Below, one piece after another: positions 26,291 through 35,591 of a stretch of DNA of 64,000 nt; within the stretch, counting starts at the first letter, position 1, and each line of letters starts with the position of its first letter. Below the pieces are notes generated by a model that ran no database searches, was not told the DNA's origin, and worked only from the letters and a program-made list of their open reading frames with translations. Location of the stretch: the NCBI GenBank assembly GCA_031378805.1, contig JANNEO010000080.1, positions 1-64,000 on the forward strand. The letters run 5' to 3'. The DNA comes from JADCCX01 sp031378805 (GTDB lineage Bacteria > Pseudomonadota > Alphaproteobacteria > Rhizobiales > Beijerinckiaceae). The position numbers were made by a program, and so were the translations under genes.

Positions 26291-27289
26291 ATGATCGTCA
26301 TCTACAGCGCCCGCAAGGGCGTCACCGCCGATCAGAGTTGCCTTGACCGCCACATGCTGGAAGCGGGGCAGTCGATTCCCGCCGATGCCTTATGGATCGA
26401 TCTCATGGAGCCGACGCGCGAAGAGGACAACCTCGTCGAGCAGCATCTGGGGATCGAAATCCCCACCCGAGACGAAATGCAGGATATCGAGCCGTCCAAC
26501 CTGCTCTATCAGGAGAACGGCGCGCGCTACATGACGGCGCGCATCCTGTGCAGTTCGGACACCTCAACGCCAAAGCTTACGCCAATTTCTTTCATCACCA
26601 CGGACAAGGCCATGGTGACCGTGCGCTATGATGAGCCGCGCTCCTTCCTCGGGTTCTCCAACCGCGTGCTGAAGCCTGGCACGTGCAGTGCCCTTCCCGA
26701 AGCCGTGCTGGACGGTCTGATCGAGGCGATCATCGACCGGGCTGCTGAAGTGCTGCGCAAGGTGGGCGACGAGATCGAGACCACGTCACGCGCCGTGTTC
26801 GAGGCAGAAGCGGCCACGGCGGATCGCGGCAGCGGCTTCCAGCAGGTGATCCGCAATCTGGGCCGCCATGGCGACCTGATTTCCAACGTGCGGGAAAGCA
26901 TGGTCTCGCTGGAGCGGATGCTGCTCTATCTCTCGGCCAACACGATCCGGCCAAAGCGCAGCTCGGGGTTCGAGGCAGAATGGCGCACGACTGTGCGCGA
27001 TGTCCAGACCATCGAGGAACATGCCTCGTTCCTGTCCAGCAAGATGCAGTTCGTGCTTGATGCGACGTTGGGTCTGGTCAGTCTGGAACAGAACCGCATC
27101 GTCAAGATTTTCTCGGTTCTGGCCGTGATCTTCATGCCGCCCACGCTGGTGGCCTCGATCTACGGCATGAATTTCAAGACCGGCATGTGGGAACTGGAAT
27201 GGGCCTATGGCTATGCCATGGCGCTGACGCTGATGCTGTGTGCGGCAGTCTTCCCCTATCTTCTCTTCAAATGGAAGAAATGGCTCTGA
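26291..27289 (+). CDS. corA: CorA-family magnesium/divalent cation channel
   Basis: The 332-residue protein has a long cytoplasmic domain and two C-terminal membrane helices. The signature YGMNF sits at the end of the first helix (IFMPPTLVASIYGMNF). It takes up magnesium, and sometimes cobalt or nickel, as a pentamer in the inner membrane. It lies 45 bases after the SDR and could be co-transcribed, though no functional link is evident. It is convergent with recR. Confidence 0.92.
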   Translation: MIVIYSARKGVTADQSCLDRHMLEAGQSIPADALWIDLMEPTREEDNLVEQHLGIEIPTRDEMQDIEPSNLLYQENGARYMTARILCSSDTSTPKLTPISFITTDKAMVTVRYDEPRSFLGFSNRVLKPGTCSALPEAVLDGLIEAIIDRAAEVLRKVGDEIETTSRAVFEAEAATADRGSGFQQVIRNLGRHGDLISNVRESMVSLERMLLYLSANTIRPKRSSGFEAEWRTTVRDVQTIEEHASFLSSKMQFVLDATLGLVSLEQNRIVKIFSVLAVIFMPPTLVASIYGMNFKTGMWELEWAYGYAMALTLMLCAAVFPYLLFKWKKWL

Positions 27290-27319
27290 ACGCAGGCTTT
27301 CAGGTTCAGGGCCATTTTG

Positions 27320-27925
27320 CTACATGTCCGTTCGCTGGCGCAGCGCCGCAGACAGGGTTCCCTCGTCCAGGTAATCCAGTTCACCACCCACCGGCACGCC
27401 GTGCGCGAGACGCGTGACCTTCACTGGCAGATGCGCCAGAAGATCCGTGATGTAGTGCGCCGTGGTCTGGCCATCGACCGTGGCATTCACGGCGAGGATG
27501 ATTTCCTTCACCGAGGCATCGGCGGCGCGAACTGCAAGCCGGTCGAGATTGAGATCCTTCGGGCCGACACCATCCAGCGGTGACAGGGTTCCGCCCAGCA
27601 CATGGTACTGCGCTTTCATGGCGCCAGCCCGTTCAAGTGCCCAAAGGTCAGCGACGGATTCGACGACGATGATCACTGACACATCGCGGCGAAGGTCAGA
27701 GCAGACCGCGCAAGGGTCACGCGTGTCGATGCTGCCGCAGGTCGAACACACCAGGATGCGCTCGGCAGCAACCTGCATTGCCTGGCCGAGCGGCCCCAGT
27801 AGTTCGTCCTTCTTGCGGATGAGATGCAAGGCAGCGCGGCGGGCCGAGCGCGGACCCAGCCCCGGGATGCGGGCGAGAAGCTGGATCAGCCGTTCGATCT
27901 CGGGTCCTGCGACGGCTCCAGACAT
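27320..27925 (-). CDS. recR: Recombination mediator protein RecR
   Basis: The 201-residue protein has the N-terminal helix-hairpin-helix (IPGLGPRSARRAALHL), a C4 zinc finger with Cys60, 63, 72 and 75, and a Toprim domain. With RecO and RecF it loads RecA onto SSB-coated gapped DNA. It is the last gene of dnaX-ybaB-recR, six bases after ybaB. This order is conserved across bacteria. Confidence 0.96.
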   Translation of the reverse strand: MSGAVAGPEIERLIQLLARIPGLGPRSARRAALHLIRKKDELLGPLGQAMQVAAERILVCSTCGSIDTRDPCAVCSDLRRDVSVIIVVESVADLWALERAGAMKAQYHVLGGTLSPLDGVGPKDLNLDRLAVRAADASVKEIILAVNATVDGQTTAHYITDLLAHLPVKVTRLAHGVPVGGELDYLDEGTLSAALRQRTDM

Positions 27926-27931
27926 GGAGGA

Positions 27932-28249
27932 TCAGAACAGCTTCATGCCGGGCGGGATGGGCATCCCGGCGGTTGCTGTCTTCATCTTGTCTTCCATCAG
28001 GCGCGCATTCTTGGCCATGGCGTCGTTATGAGCGGCAATGATCAGATCCTCGAGGATTTCCTTTTCATCCTCCTTCATCAGGGACGGATCGATGGTGATG
28101 CCCTTGAGCGCACCCTTGCCGGACAGCGTGACCTTCACCATGCCTGCCCCTGCCTGCCCTTCGGTCACTGAGGCCTCCAGTTCGACCTGCATGTCGGCCA
28201 TGCGGGCCTGCATCTGCTGCGCCTGCTTCATCAGTTTCATCATGTCCAT
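27932..28249 (-). CDS. YbaB/EbfC-family nucleoid-associated protein
   Basis: The 105-residue protein is the YbaB/EbfC family: helix MMKLMKQAQQMQARMADMQ, strand GKGALKGITIDPSL, and a C-terminal helix. These small dimers bind DNA and coat the nucleoid. It lies 11 bases after dnaX and six before recR. The length is typical. Its specific role here is unknown. Confidence 0.94.
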   Translation of the reverse strand: MDMMKLMKQAQQMQARMADMQVELEASVTEGQAGAGMVKVTLSGKGALKGITIDPSLMKEDEKEILEDLIIAAHNDAMAKNARLMEDKMKTATAGMPIPPGMKLF

Positions 28250-28260
28250 CGCACGCTCTC

Positions 28261-30123
28261 CTACAGATCGTCTTCGGTGAATTCGGTTTCGCCCGCAACC
28301 ACGTCGCCGTCCTCGTTCACGATGGCTTGCACGGATATCGCCGCAGCACCTTGTGGAAGGTCGGTCTTCGGCGCGGCAGGCAGCACACGCGCTCCGGGGA
28401 AAGCGGCCAGGACCGCCTGGACCACAGGATTCAGGTGGCGCAGGCTCTCCGCCTCCGCCCGCTTTGCCTCGACCACTTCGCGGATCGTTAGATCGCCAGG
28501 CTCATTCGACAGGGCCACCGTCCAGCGGCGTCCTGTCCATTCCTGCAGGCGCTTGCTGACGCGCTGGACGATGCCTGCATCAGCATTGGGCACAAGATTG
28601 AACTCCAACACACCATCCTCGAAGCGCACAAGGCGCACATCGCGCTCCAGCGCCGAAACGAGCATCGGATCGCGCTTCTCGCCAGCCAAGGCGACAAGTG
28701 CCGTGAACTGGTTGATGCGCAGGGCAGGTGTCTGCGCTTCTGCCGACGCAACGGGTTGCAGCATCGGCGCAGACTGGACCGGAGACTGGGGCAAAGACTG
28801 GGGCACCGGGTTGCTTGCCGCGATGACCGGACGCACCAAGGCTGCCGTAGCCCCGCCGCCTCCACGTGGGGGCGGTGATGATGGCGCGGCAGAGACTGCG
28901 CCCACACCATCTCTCAGCATCCGCAGCGCTTCATCGGGTGTCGGCAGGTCAGCGGCATAGGCCAGTCTGACCAGCAGCATTTCAGCCGCGACAATCGGAC
29001 GAGGCGCGGCCTGCGTTTCCACCAGGCCCTTGCTGAGAATCTGCCAGGCCCGCGTCAAGGTGCGGATGGACAGGTCACGCGCGAAGGCCGTGCCGCGCGC
29101 CTTTTCGGTCTCGCTCAATGTCAGATCGTCTTGGGCGCCGGGTGAAAGCTTGAGGCGCGTCACGGTGTGGACATACTCGGCAAGGTCGGTGATCACGCCC
29201 ACGGGATCTGCGCCGGAGTCATATTGCCCGGCGAGTTCGGATAGCGCAGCTGCGATGTCGCCCTTCATCACCTGCTCGAACAGATCGATGATGCGGCCGC
29301 GATCCGCCAGCCCCAGCATGGTGCGGATCTGCTCGGCCTCGACGGCGGCCTCTCGTCGTGTCGCCTCCGTACTGCTCTCTTGCGTGCCGCTCTCTTGCGT
29401 GCCGTGGGCGATGGCCTGATCCATCAGCGACAGCGCATCGCGCACGGACCCCTCGCTGGCGCGCGCAATCAGCCCAAGCGCCTCTGGGCTGATCGAAACC
29501 TGCTCCGCCCCTGCGATGCCCGCGAGATGGCGAACCATCAGGGGCATGTCGATCCGCTTGAGATCGAAGCGCTGGCAGCGCGACAGCACAGTGACGGGCA
29601 CCTTCTTGATTTCAGTCGTGGCGAACAGGAACTTGACGTGCTCGGGTGGCTCTTCGAGCGTCTTCAAAAGCGCGTTGAACGACGCATTGGAGAGCATATG
29701 CACTTCATCGATGATGTAGACTTTGGTGCGTGCATAGGCGGGCCGGTAGCGCACCGCCTCGATGATCTCGCGCACGTTGTCGACGCCGGTGTTGGACGCC
29801 GCATCCATCTCGATCACATCGACATGGCGGCTTTCGATGATCGCCTCGCAATGCTTGCCGAAGGACGGCATGTCGATGGTGGGCCGGGTGACGGAACCAT
29901 CATCCAGCTCATAGTTCAGCGCACGGGCGATGATGCGTGCCGTGGTTGTCTTGCCCACCCCGCGGACGCCTGTGAAAATGTAGGCCTGGTGGATGCGGTT
30001 GGCTTCGAACGCATTGCGAAAGGTGCGGACCATGGCCTCCTGGCCGATCAGATCCTCGAACCCCTTGGGCCGGTACTTGCGGGCCAGGACGCGGTAGGCG
30101 CTGGAGTGAGCGTTATCCGCCAT
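28261..30123 (-). CDS. dnaX: DNA polymerase III subunit gamma/tau
   Basis: The 620-residue clamp-loader ATPase has Walker A GVRGVGKTT at residues 52-60, DEVH at 139-142, and the sensor region near LFATTEIKKVPVTVLSRC. A proline-rich linker and a tau C-terminal domain follow. It loads the sliding clamp and couples polymerase to helicase. The four-cysteine zinc site usual between Walker A and DEVH is reduced to one cysteine (Cys92). ATG 30123 is chosen because the conserved YRVLARKYRP begins ten residues in; the frame is open upstream through the SRP RNA. Confidence 0.95.
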   Translation of the reverse strand: MADNAHSSAYRVLARKYRPKGFEDLIGQEAMVRTFRNAFEANRIHQAYIFTGVRGVGKTTTARIIARALNYELDDGSVTRPTIDMPSFGKHCEAIIESRHVDVIEMDAASNTGVDNVREIIEAVRYRPAYARTKVYIIDEVHMLSNASFNALLKTLEEPPEHVKFLFATTEIKKVPVTVLSRCQRFDLKRIDMPLMVRHLAGIAGAEQVSISPEALGLIARASEGSVRDALSLMDQAIAHGTQESGTQESSTEATRREAAVEAEQIRTMLGLADRGRIIDLFEQVMKGDIAAALSELAGQYDSGADPVGVITDLAEYVHTVTRLKLSPGAQDDLTLSETEKARGTAFARDLSIRTLTRAWQILSKGLVETQAAPRPIVAAEMLLVRLAYAADLPTPDEALRMLRDGVGAVSAAPSSPPPRGGGGATAALVRPVIAASNPVPQSLPQSPVQSAPMLQPVASAEAQTPALRINQFTALVALAGEKRDPMLVSALERDVRLVRFEDGVLEFNLVPNADAGIVQRVSKRLQEWTGRRWTVALSNEPGDLTIREVVEAKRAEAESLRHLNPVVQAVLAAFPGARVLPAAPKTDLPQGAAAISVQAIVNEDGDVVAGETEFTEDDL

Positions 30124-30162
30124 CGGGTCCGCTGCTTTCAGGAAAAATGCGCAGGAAAATGC

Positions 30163-30262
30163 GGTGGGAGGCTGGACATTGACCCGCCCGGTTCTCGTTA
30201 GGGCTGCTTCCTTCCGGACCTGACCCGTTTGGCGAGTGGTACGTCCAGCGCCAACCTCCCGG
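30163..30262 (-). ncRNA. ffs: Small signal recognition particle RNA (4.5S)
   Basis: The minus strand carries the invariant SRP RNA apical loop GGTCAGGTCCGGAAGGAAGC. Its ends, GGGAGGTTGGCGCTGGAC and GTCCAGCCTCCC, pair to form the long hairpin of about 100 bases. It binds Ffh to target membrane proteins to FtsY. Ends are approximate. It lies 40 bases upstream of dnaX, the usual position in this order. Confidence 0.92.
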
Positions 30263-30266
30263 TCGC

Positions 30267-30295
30267 TATATCGGTGAAAAGACCGGGTGATGCAA
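30267..30295 (-). promoter_or_regulatory. Promoter of the SRP RNA gene
   Basis: On the minus strand TTGCAT (30290-30295) and GATATA (30267-30272) are separated by 17 bases. The predicted start falls at the first paired bases of the SRP RNA. Transcription could continue into dnaX. Confidence 0.55.
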
Positions 30296-30447
30296 GTGGT
30301 CGGGATCGAAGTCTCCGGCAAGCCGTTGAACCGCCTCATTTCAACGAGGAGTGAGAGACTGCTTGTCTTTGCTGCCCCGATGTGGTCGCCTCTACTCTCC
30401 AGAAAAAGCCTGATCCAGGTATTTCTGGCAAAACGGGAGAAGCAATC

Positions 30448-30705
30448 ATGGAATCACTCATCATCCAGCTCATTTCGGGTGCGGTCGGCGGCAATGCAGC
30501 CGGCGCCCTCTTCAAGAATCTTTCGCTCGGAATGTTGGGCAATACCGTCGCAGGCGTCGCGGGCGGGGGTATCGGCGGCCAGATACTTGGCGCGGTCTTG
30601 CCATCGCTGGCGGGGGGCATGGTCGGCCAGGCCGCAAGCGGTGGCATTGGTGGCCTGATCCTGATGGCAGTCGTCGGCTTCATCAAGAACAAGATGGCGA
30701 GCTGA
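30448..30705 (+). CDS. Small glycine-zipper protein of unknown function
   Basis: The 85-residue protein is almost all Gly, Ala, Leu and Val, with repeated GxxxG-like spacing through residues 11-70 and a short basic tail (FIKNKMAS). It looks like an inner-membrane or pore-forming glycine-zipper protein. The start at 30448 follows GGGAGAAGC; the frame is open for 22 codons more. It stands alone on the plus strand with a strong hairpin after it. Function is unknown; a toxin-like or membrane-scaffold role is speculative. Confidence 0.7.
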   Translation: MESLIIQLISGAVGGNAAGALFKNLSLGMLGNTVAGVAGGGIGGQILGAVLPSLAGGMVGQAASGGIGGLILMAVVGFIKNKMAS

Positions 30706-30718
30706 AACGCGGGTGTTT

Positions 30719-30746
30719 CGCCCTTCTTCGCTGTAGAAGAGGGGCG
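30719..30746. terminator. Bidirectional hairpin between convergent genes
   Basis: CGCCCTTCTTC (30719-30729) pairs with GAAGAGGGGCG (30736-30746) in an 11-base-pair stem with one G-T wobble and a six-base loop. It lies between the stops of the glycine-zipper gene and btuF, so it probably ends both transcripts. No clear U-run follows. Confidence 0.6.
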
Positions 30747-30751
30747 TAAGC

Positions 30752-31615
30752 CTATGGCGCGAGGGCCGCGGGCCTTGGCGCAAGGCGGGACACTTGATCC
30801 GCGAGGCGTGACATCGCCTCGGCCAGCATCGGCCCGCCACACACAGTCAAAAACTCCGGAATGACGATTCGCCGTTCTGGCGGAAACATTGATGCAATCG
30901 CTGGATGCAGCAGCATGGCGCTGCCCTGGTCTTCGGCCCGGCCATCCTCCCTGGTGATCAGCAGGGCGTCTGGCCTGAGCTTGACAATGGCCTCGAGCGA
31001 CAGGAAGCCACCCTCCCTGAGGCCACTGTCCTGGGTGGCATTGACGAGGCCCGCATGGTTCAGCAGATCGCTGATCAGGCTTTCGCGGCCCGCCACCCAG
31101 CCACGCCTCGACAATGGCAGGATGCGCAGCTTGCCTTGTGCGGACATCGTCTTCAGCCGCACTGACGCGGCCTCCAGTTCGTCGACGCGCATCTGGCCCT
31201 TGGCCTCTGCCCCCACGATCCGGGCGACGCGGATGATCTGCTCCTTGGCCTGCGCGATGGTTAGCACGGCATCAAACTCCTCGAGCGGCACGGCCTGCGC
31301 CCGGATGAATTCACGCGTTGCCCGCCGGGTGTGGCGCCCTGACAGGACGACATCCGGCCTGATCACCATGACCTCTTCAGCCGTGCCCGACAGCACCGGA
31401 AGATCGCCCACCAGGCCAGCCGCCCAGGATCGGGCCATATCGCGTACAAAAGGACTGAGACCGGCGATCTGTGCCGGCCTGGCAAGATCCAGCAGCAGTT
31501 GATCCGTACACATGTTGATCGAGATGATCCTGATCGCAGGACGTGACTCGTCGCCCTTTGCAAACAGGCCCGAACAGGCCAGCAACACGACAGCCAGGCA
31601 AGCCCGCGCCCTCAT
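30752..31615 (-). CDS. btuF: Cobalamin ABC transporter periplasmic binding protein
   Basis: This 287-residue protein of the class III binding family has a signal peptide (LAVVLLACSGLFAKG) and the blocks IISINMCTDQLLLDLA and VMVIRPDVVLSG. It delivers corrinoid to BtuCD. ATG 31615 is chosen because it overlaps the btuD stop as ATGA; ATG 31627 is also possible. It is the last gene of the B12 operon. Since its riboswitch is of the cobalamin class, B12 is the likely ligand rather than heme or iron chelate. Confidence 0.85.
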   Translation of the reverse strand: MRARACLAVVLLACSGLFAKGDESRPAIRIISINMCTDQLLLDLARPAQIAGLSPFVRDMARSWAAGLVGDLPVLSGTAEEVMVIRPDVVLSGRHTRRATREFIRAQAVPLEEFDAVLTIAQAKEQIIRVARIVGAEAKGQMRVDELEAASVRLKTMSAQGKLRILPLSRRGWVAGRESLISDLLNHAGLVNATQDSGLREGGFLSLEAIVKLRPDALLITREDGRAEDQGSAMLLHPAIASMFPPERRIVIPEFLTVCGGPMLAEAMSRLADQVSRLAPRPAALAP

Positions 31616-32403
31616 GGCAGGGACCATGGCAGTTGGAATGTCCTGCCACCCACAGTAACAGGGGCTGCCTCGATCCCGTAGACACGGCTCAACACGGCGG
31701 CACTGAGGGCCACATCCGGAGGGCCTTGGACCACGAGCTGACCCTGATCCAGCACGATGACCTCATCGGCAAACCGTGCCGCCAGCATCAAGTCGTGGGT
31801 CACCGCGATGACCAGCCGACCACGCGCTGCCTCGGCCTTCAAGACAGCCATGAGGGCCAGTTGATGCCGCGGATCCAGCGCCGCCATCGGCTCATCCGCG
31901 AGAATCACGGCGGCATCGACGGCCAGCACCCGCGCCACCATCACGCGGGCGCGTTCGCCGCCCGACAGGCTCTGAACGGAGCGCTCCGCAAGGGTGAGCG
32001 TATCGGTGCGGACCATGGCATCATGGATGATGGCCTGGTCTTCCGGTCCAAGACGCGATGGCTCCCTGCCACCATGGGGAAAGCGCCCGAGCGCCACCAC
32101 GTCGCGCACCGCGAGCGGCCAATGCACCTGATGTCCTTGCGGCAGATAGGCGATACGGCGGGCACGCTCTGCCGACGTTATCGCGTGGATGTCTTGCCCG
32201 CGCAACAACACCCGGCCTGTCGCTGGCACGAGGGCTGCCAGCGCCCTGAGCAGGCTTGTCTTTCCCGCGCCGTTGGGTCCGACCAGTGCCACCAGCCGGC
32301 CAGCACCAAGTGAGAACTCCACGGGCGCAACCACCTGTCGTCCACCGAGAGCGACGCTCAACGCTCTCACAACAAGACAAGACTGGACCGGGTGCGGGTT
32401 CAT
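31612..32403 (-). CDS. btuD: Cobalamin ABC transporter ATP-binding protein
   Basis: The 263-residue ATPase has Walker A GPNGAGKTS at residues 42-50, Q-loop IAYLPQ, signature LSGGERARVMVAR, Walker B AVILADEP and switch ITHDLMLAA. It belongs to the FecCDE/BtuD importer group. The start at 32403 overlaps the permease stop by four bases. The frame is open far upstream, but only this start gives the family N-terminus. Confidence 0.88.
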   Translation of the reverse strand: MNPHPVQSCLVVRALSVALGGRQVVAPVEFSLGAGRLVALVGPNGAGKTSLLRALAALVPATGRVLLRGQDIHAITSAERARRIAYLPQGHQVHWPLAVRDVVALGRFPHGGREPSRLGPEDQAIIHDAMVRTDTLTLAERSVQSLSGGERARVMVARVLAVDAAVILADEPMAALDPRHQLALMAVLKAEAARGRLVIAVTHDLMLAARFADEVIVLDQGQLVVQGPPDVALSAAVLSRVYGIEAAPVTVGGRTFQLPWSLP

Positions 32404-33434
32404 ACCAGACCACCCGCCAGATTGCGCCGCTCCCGCAGGATCAGCCACAGGAAGAAGGGCACACCGATGATGGCGGTGAGCACCCCAACCTTGATGTCCG
32501 TGGTGGCAGGGATCAGCCTCACTGCGATGTCTGCCGTGGTGAGAAGAGCCGCTCCGCACAGCGCACTGGGCAAGAGCAATCGTGCCGGGTCATGATTCAC
32601 CAGCGGGCGCATGAGATGAGGAGCAACCAGCCCGATGAAACTGATCGTGCCAGCCACCGCGACCGACGCGCCGACGCCCAGCGCCACGCCAAGGATCACC
32701 AGCAGGCGCAGCCGATCGACATTCACCCCGAGGCTCTGCGCCGCCTCCTCTCCCAGTGTGAGCGCCCGGAAGGCACCGCGCTGGCTGAACAGGATCACCG
32801 CGGCAAGCACAATGAAAGGCAAGCACAACGTGACATGACGCAGGCTGCGGTCCTCCAGGGAACCCAACAGCCAGAATGCGATCTCAAGGGCTGCAAAGGG
32901 ATTGGGCGCGAGATTCATGGCCAGCGACGTTCCCGCCCCCGCCAGCGCAGAAATGGCCAACCCCGCCAAGATCAGCAGGACAAGACTGGCATTGCGCCCC
33001 GCGACGGCCAGCAGCAGGAACACGGAGGCGAAGGCACCCAGAATCGCGGCCAGCGGGAGGCCCCAGGACAGGGCATCGTTGAGGCCGAGCGACATGGTTG
33101 CCACAGCCGCGAACGCTGCGGTCTGTGGTGCGCCAAACAGCGACGGTGCAGCGAGCGGGTTGCGCAACAGCCCCTGCATGGCTGCTCCACTCATGCCAAG
33201 GATGGCGCCGATGAGCAGCGACAGCACGAGGCGCGGCAGGCGGATTTCCATCACGATGATCCGGGCGGGATCGCCGGGCGTGGCCCAGAACGCTGCAACG
33301 ATTTCGGCGGGCGAGAGCTTGACAGGCCCGATGCCAAGCGAACCCAGGGACAGCCCGACGAGCAGCAGCACGAAGGCCGGGAGAAGCCAGCGGCGCTCCC
33401 GAACCAACCGCACGTGCCCGTCACTGTCCTCCAT
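32400..33434 (-). CDS. btuC: Cobalamin ABC transporter permease (FecCD family)
   Basis: The 344-residue permease has about ten helices and the FecCD blocks LPRLVLSLLIGAILGMSGAAMQ and SFIGLVAPHLMR. It forms the inner-membrane channel for corrinoid import with BtuD. ATG 33434 shares a base with the btuB stop (TGATG); GTG 33440 is an alternative. Order and overlaps place it in the riboswitch-controlled B12 operon. Confidence 0.88.
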   Translation of the reverse strand: MEDSDGHVRLVRERRWLLPAFVLLLVGLSLGSLGIGPVKLSPAEIVAAFWATPGDPARIIVMEIRLPRLVLSLLIGAILGMSGAAMQGLLRNPLAAPSLFGAPQTAAFAAVATMSLGLNDALSWGLPLAAILGAFASVFLLLAVAGRNASLVLLILAGLAISALAGAGTSLAMNLAPNPFAALEIAFWLLGSLEDRSLRHVTLCLPFIVLAAVILFSQRGAFRALTLGEEAAQSLGVNVDRLRLLVILGVALGVGASVAVAGTISFIGLVAPHLMRPLVNHDPARLLLPSALCGAALLTTADIAVRLIPATTDIKVGVLTAIIGVPFFLWLILRERRNLAGGLV

Positions 33435-35545
33435 CACCACGAGGTCCGGATGCCGCCATAGACTGATCGTCCCGGCGTTCCGTAGTTGAACACCTCCTGG
33501 TAACGGGCATTGGTGAGGTTTTCGCCTCGGGCATAGACGCTGACATGCCGGGTGACGGCGTAATCAACCTTCATGCCAACGGTGGCATAAGGTGCGAGAT
33601 CGCGGCGAAAGCTGTTGAACGTTCCCGGCAGCCTCACCTGGTCCACCTGACGACCGACAAAGGTCACAGAGGGTTCAAGCGATAGGCCACTGAACGGCGT
33701 GAAGGTCAGCGCGAGAAACCCTTGCTGCTCGGGACGGCGCAGCAACTTGTCGTTGGCCTGCAGGCCACCGAAGGCTGTTACATTCCGGGCGTCCTGCCAG
33801 GCGAAGGATGCGCGCGTCTTCAGCAGCCCCTCAATCAGGATCGCTTCGCCCGAGAGTTCAAGTCCCCGCGTCACTGCCCTGGAGAGGTTCACATACTGCC
33901 CGATCGGGAAGGTGAAGGGCGCAAACACGCGGTTGATCAGGCCAAGGCTGGCATCATATTCGATGAGATCGCGGACGCGGTTCTCATAGAGGGTCACCGA
34001 GAGCTTCAATCTGCCGCCCAAGGCTTCCTGATCGATGCCAGCATCGATGCCGAAGCTACGCTCGGGCCGAAGTGCCGGATTGTTTGAGGCGAGCGGACCA
34101 TAGGCGCTGAACTGCTGATAGAGCGAGGGGGCCTTTGCGCCTGTTCCTGCGCTCGCGCGCAATTTCGTTCCCGTCTCGAGGATGCGGTGCGCAGCCGTGG
34201 CCCGCCAGGTCAGGAATGAGCGCGTATCGTCGGGCTTGTCCAGACGACCACCAATCGAGACGTCCGTGCGCTCGCCCAGCGGCAGTTGGTGCAGGGCGAA
34301 CAGCGATTGGGTGATGCGGCTGGCACCATAGCGGTAGCCGGGCGACGGATTGGGCGACAGTTCGATAGCAGAGAAGCGAGCCTCCTCGCGCTCATGCCGC
34401 GCCCCATAGATCAAGGTGCCGAACGCCCCGAAGCGCAGGTCGCCCTGGTATTCCACACCCTTGCGCTCGCCACTGAACTTGCTGTCCGCGATGTTGGCTT
34501 CCAGGAAGTTGGTGCGATCCGAAGGATCCTGGTAGAAGCAGTTGAAGTTGAGGGCACCGCAGCGCGAGCGCCGTTCCGAGCGATGGATGAAAGCCTGAAG
34601 ACTGTGCTTCCAGTTGCCGTCGAGCGTGTCCACGCTGGCCTTGACGAAGCCCGAACCGCTCTGCAACCGATCCTTTCCCGCCGTGTCTTCCGCCTTACCG
34701 AAGGCATTGTCGGTCTGCGTCAGTGTGCGGGAAAGAGTGCCGCCGATCTCCAGCTCGAAACCCTGGACGGGCCGCCAAGCAAGGCGACCGGATGCCCCGC
34801 TGCGCTTCACGCCGTCCGGCTCGAGCTTCCATGGGCTGGCCCGCTCGATGCGGGGCACACGGTAGCCGAAACGCGAGAACCCGGCGCTGTCCAGATGGTC
34901 CAGCGACAAGGCGTAAGTGACGGTGCTGGTGCTGCCGGACACCCCGGTGCGGACGGATTTCGTGCCATGGGAACCGCCTTCGACCTGCAGGAAGGACCGT
35001 GGCTCGCCGCGTCCGCGCCGGGTGATGATGTTGACCACGCCACCGATGGCATCCGATCCATAGAGCGCGGATTGCGGGCCACGCAGGACTTCGATGCGGT
35101 CAACGTCGAAGGCGGACAACACCGCGAAATCGAAGCCGCCACCAACACTGGTGGGATCATTGACGCGCACGCCGTCGATCATCACCAGCGTGTGGCGGGC
35201 ATCGTTGCCGCGCAGCCTCACTGAAAGAGGCGTGCCTGGCCCGCCCGTTTCAGTGAGCGAGAGACCCGGAACCTGGCGCAGGCTGTCGGCCAGCGACATC
35301 GGGCTGCGGCGATCGAGCTCGCTGGCCGTGATGACCGTGATGGCGCTCCCCGTGCGCTGGATGGCTGTAGGCGAGCGGTTGGCCGTGACCGTGACCTCGA
35401 GCGCCCCAACTTGGAGCGCCCCAATCTGGGGCGGAGGTGGCTCCGTGTTGTCACGCTGGCGGGCGTCTTGCGCCGCTGCTGACTGAATCGAACACGCGAA
35501 TAGGGGAAGGGACGCACAAAGCGCCCTGAACAGGGACCGGGACAT
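33434..35545 (-). CDS. btuB: TonB-dependent vitamin B12 outer-membrane receptor
   Basis: This 703-residue receptor has a signal peptide (cleavage near SAAAQD), a TonB-box-like VGALEVTVTA, a plug domain with VPGLSLTETGGPG and VLRGPQSALYGSDAIGGVVNI, and a beta-barrel ending YGGIRTSW with the terminal aromatic. BtuB carries cobalamin across the outer membrane with TonB energy. A cobalamin riboswitch lies upstream, which fixes the substrate class. ATG 35545 follows AAGGAAAACG. The downstream genes btuC, D and F overlap each other. Confidence 0.92.
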   Translation of the reverse strand: MSRSLFRALCASLPLFACSIQSAAAQDARQRDNTEPPPPQIGALQVGALEVTVTANRSPTAIQRTGSAITVITASELDRRSPMSLADSLRQVPGLSLTETGGPGTPLSVRLRGNDARHTLVMIDGVRVNDPTSVGGGFDFAVLSAFDVDRIEVLRGPQSALYGSDAIGGVVNIITRRGRGEPRSFLQVEGGSHGTKSVRTGVSGSTSTVTYALSLDHLDSAGFSRFGYRVPRIERASPWKLEPDGVKRSGASGRLAWRPVQGFELEIGGTLSRTLTQTDNAFGKAEDTAGKDRLQSGSGFVKASVDTLDGNWKHSLQAFIHRSERRSRCGALNFNCFYQDPSDRTNFLEANIADSKFSGERKGVEYQGDLRFGAFGTLIYGARHEREEARFSAIELSPNPSPGYRYGASRITQSLFALHQLPLGERTDVSIGGRLDKPDDTRSFLTWRATAAHRILETGTKLRASAGTGAKAPSLYQQFSAYGPLASNNPALRPERSFGIDAGIDQEALGGRLKLSVTLYENRVRDLIEYDASLGLINRVFAPFTFPIGQYVNLSRAVTRGLELSGEAILIEGLLKTRASFAWQDARNVTAFGGLQANDKLLRRPEQQGFLALTFTPFSGLSLEPSVTFVGRQVDQVRLPGTFNSFRRDLAPYATVGMKVDYAVTRHVSVYARGENLTNARYQEVFNYGTPGRSVYGGIRTSW

Positions 35546-35591
35546 CGTTTTCCTTCGTCGGCCCACCGCCGACTGTCTGGGTTACACGCTG

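Noticed and set aside
30124..30339. Upstream extension of the dnaX frame
   Set aside because: It runs through the SRP RNA gene, and the conserved DnaX N-terminus begins at 30123.
32256..33461. A 401-codon open frame antisense to btuC
   Set aside because: The plus-strand translation is rich in Arg, Gln and His without any domain, while the minus strand encodes a clean FecCD permease.
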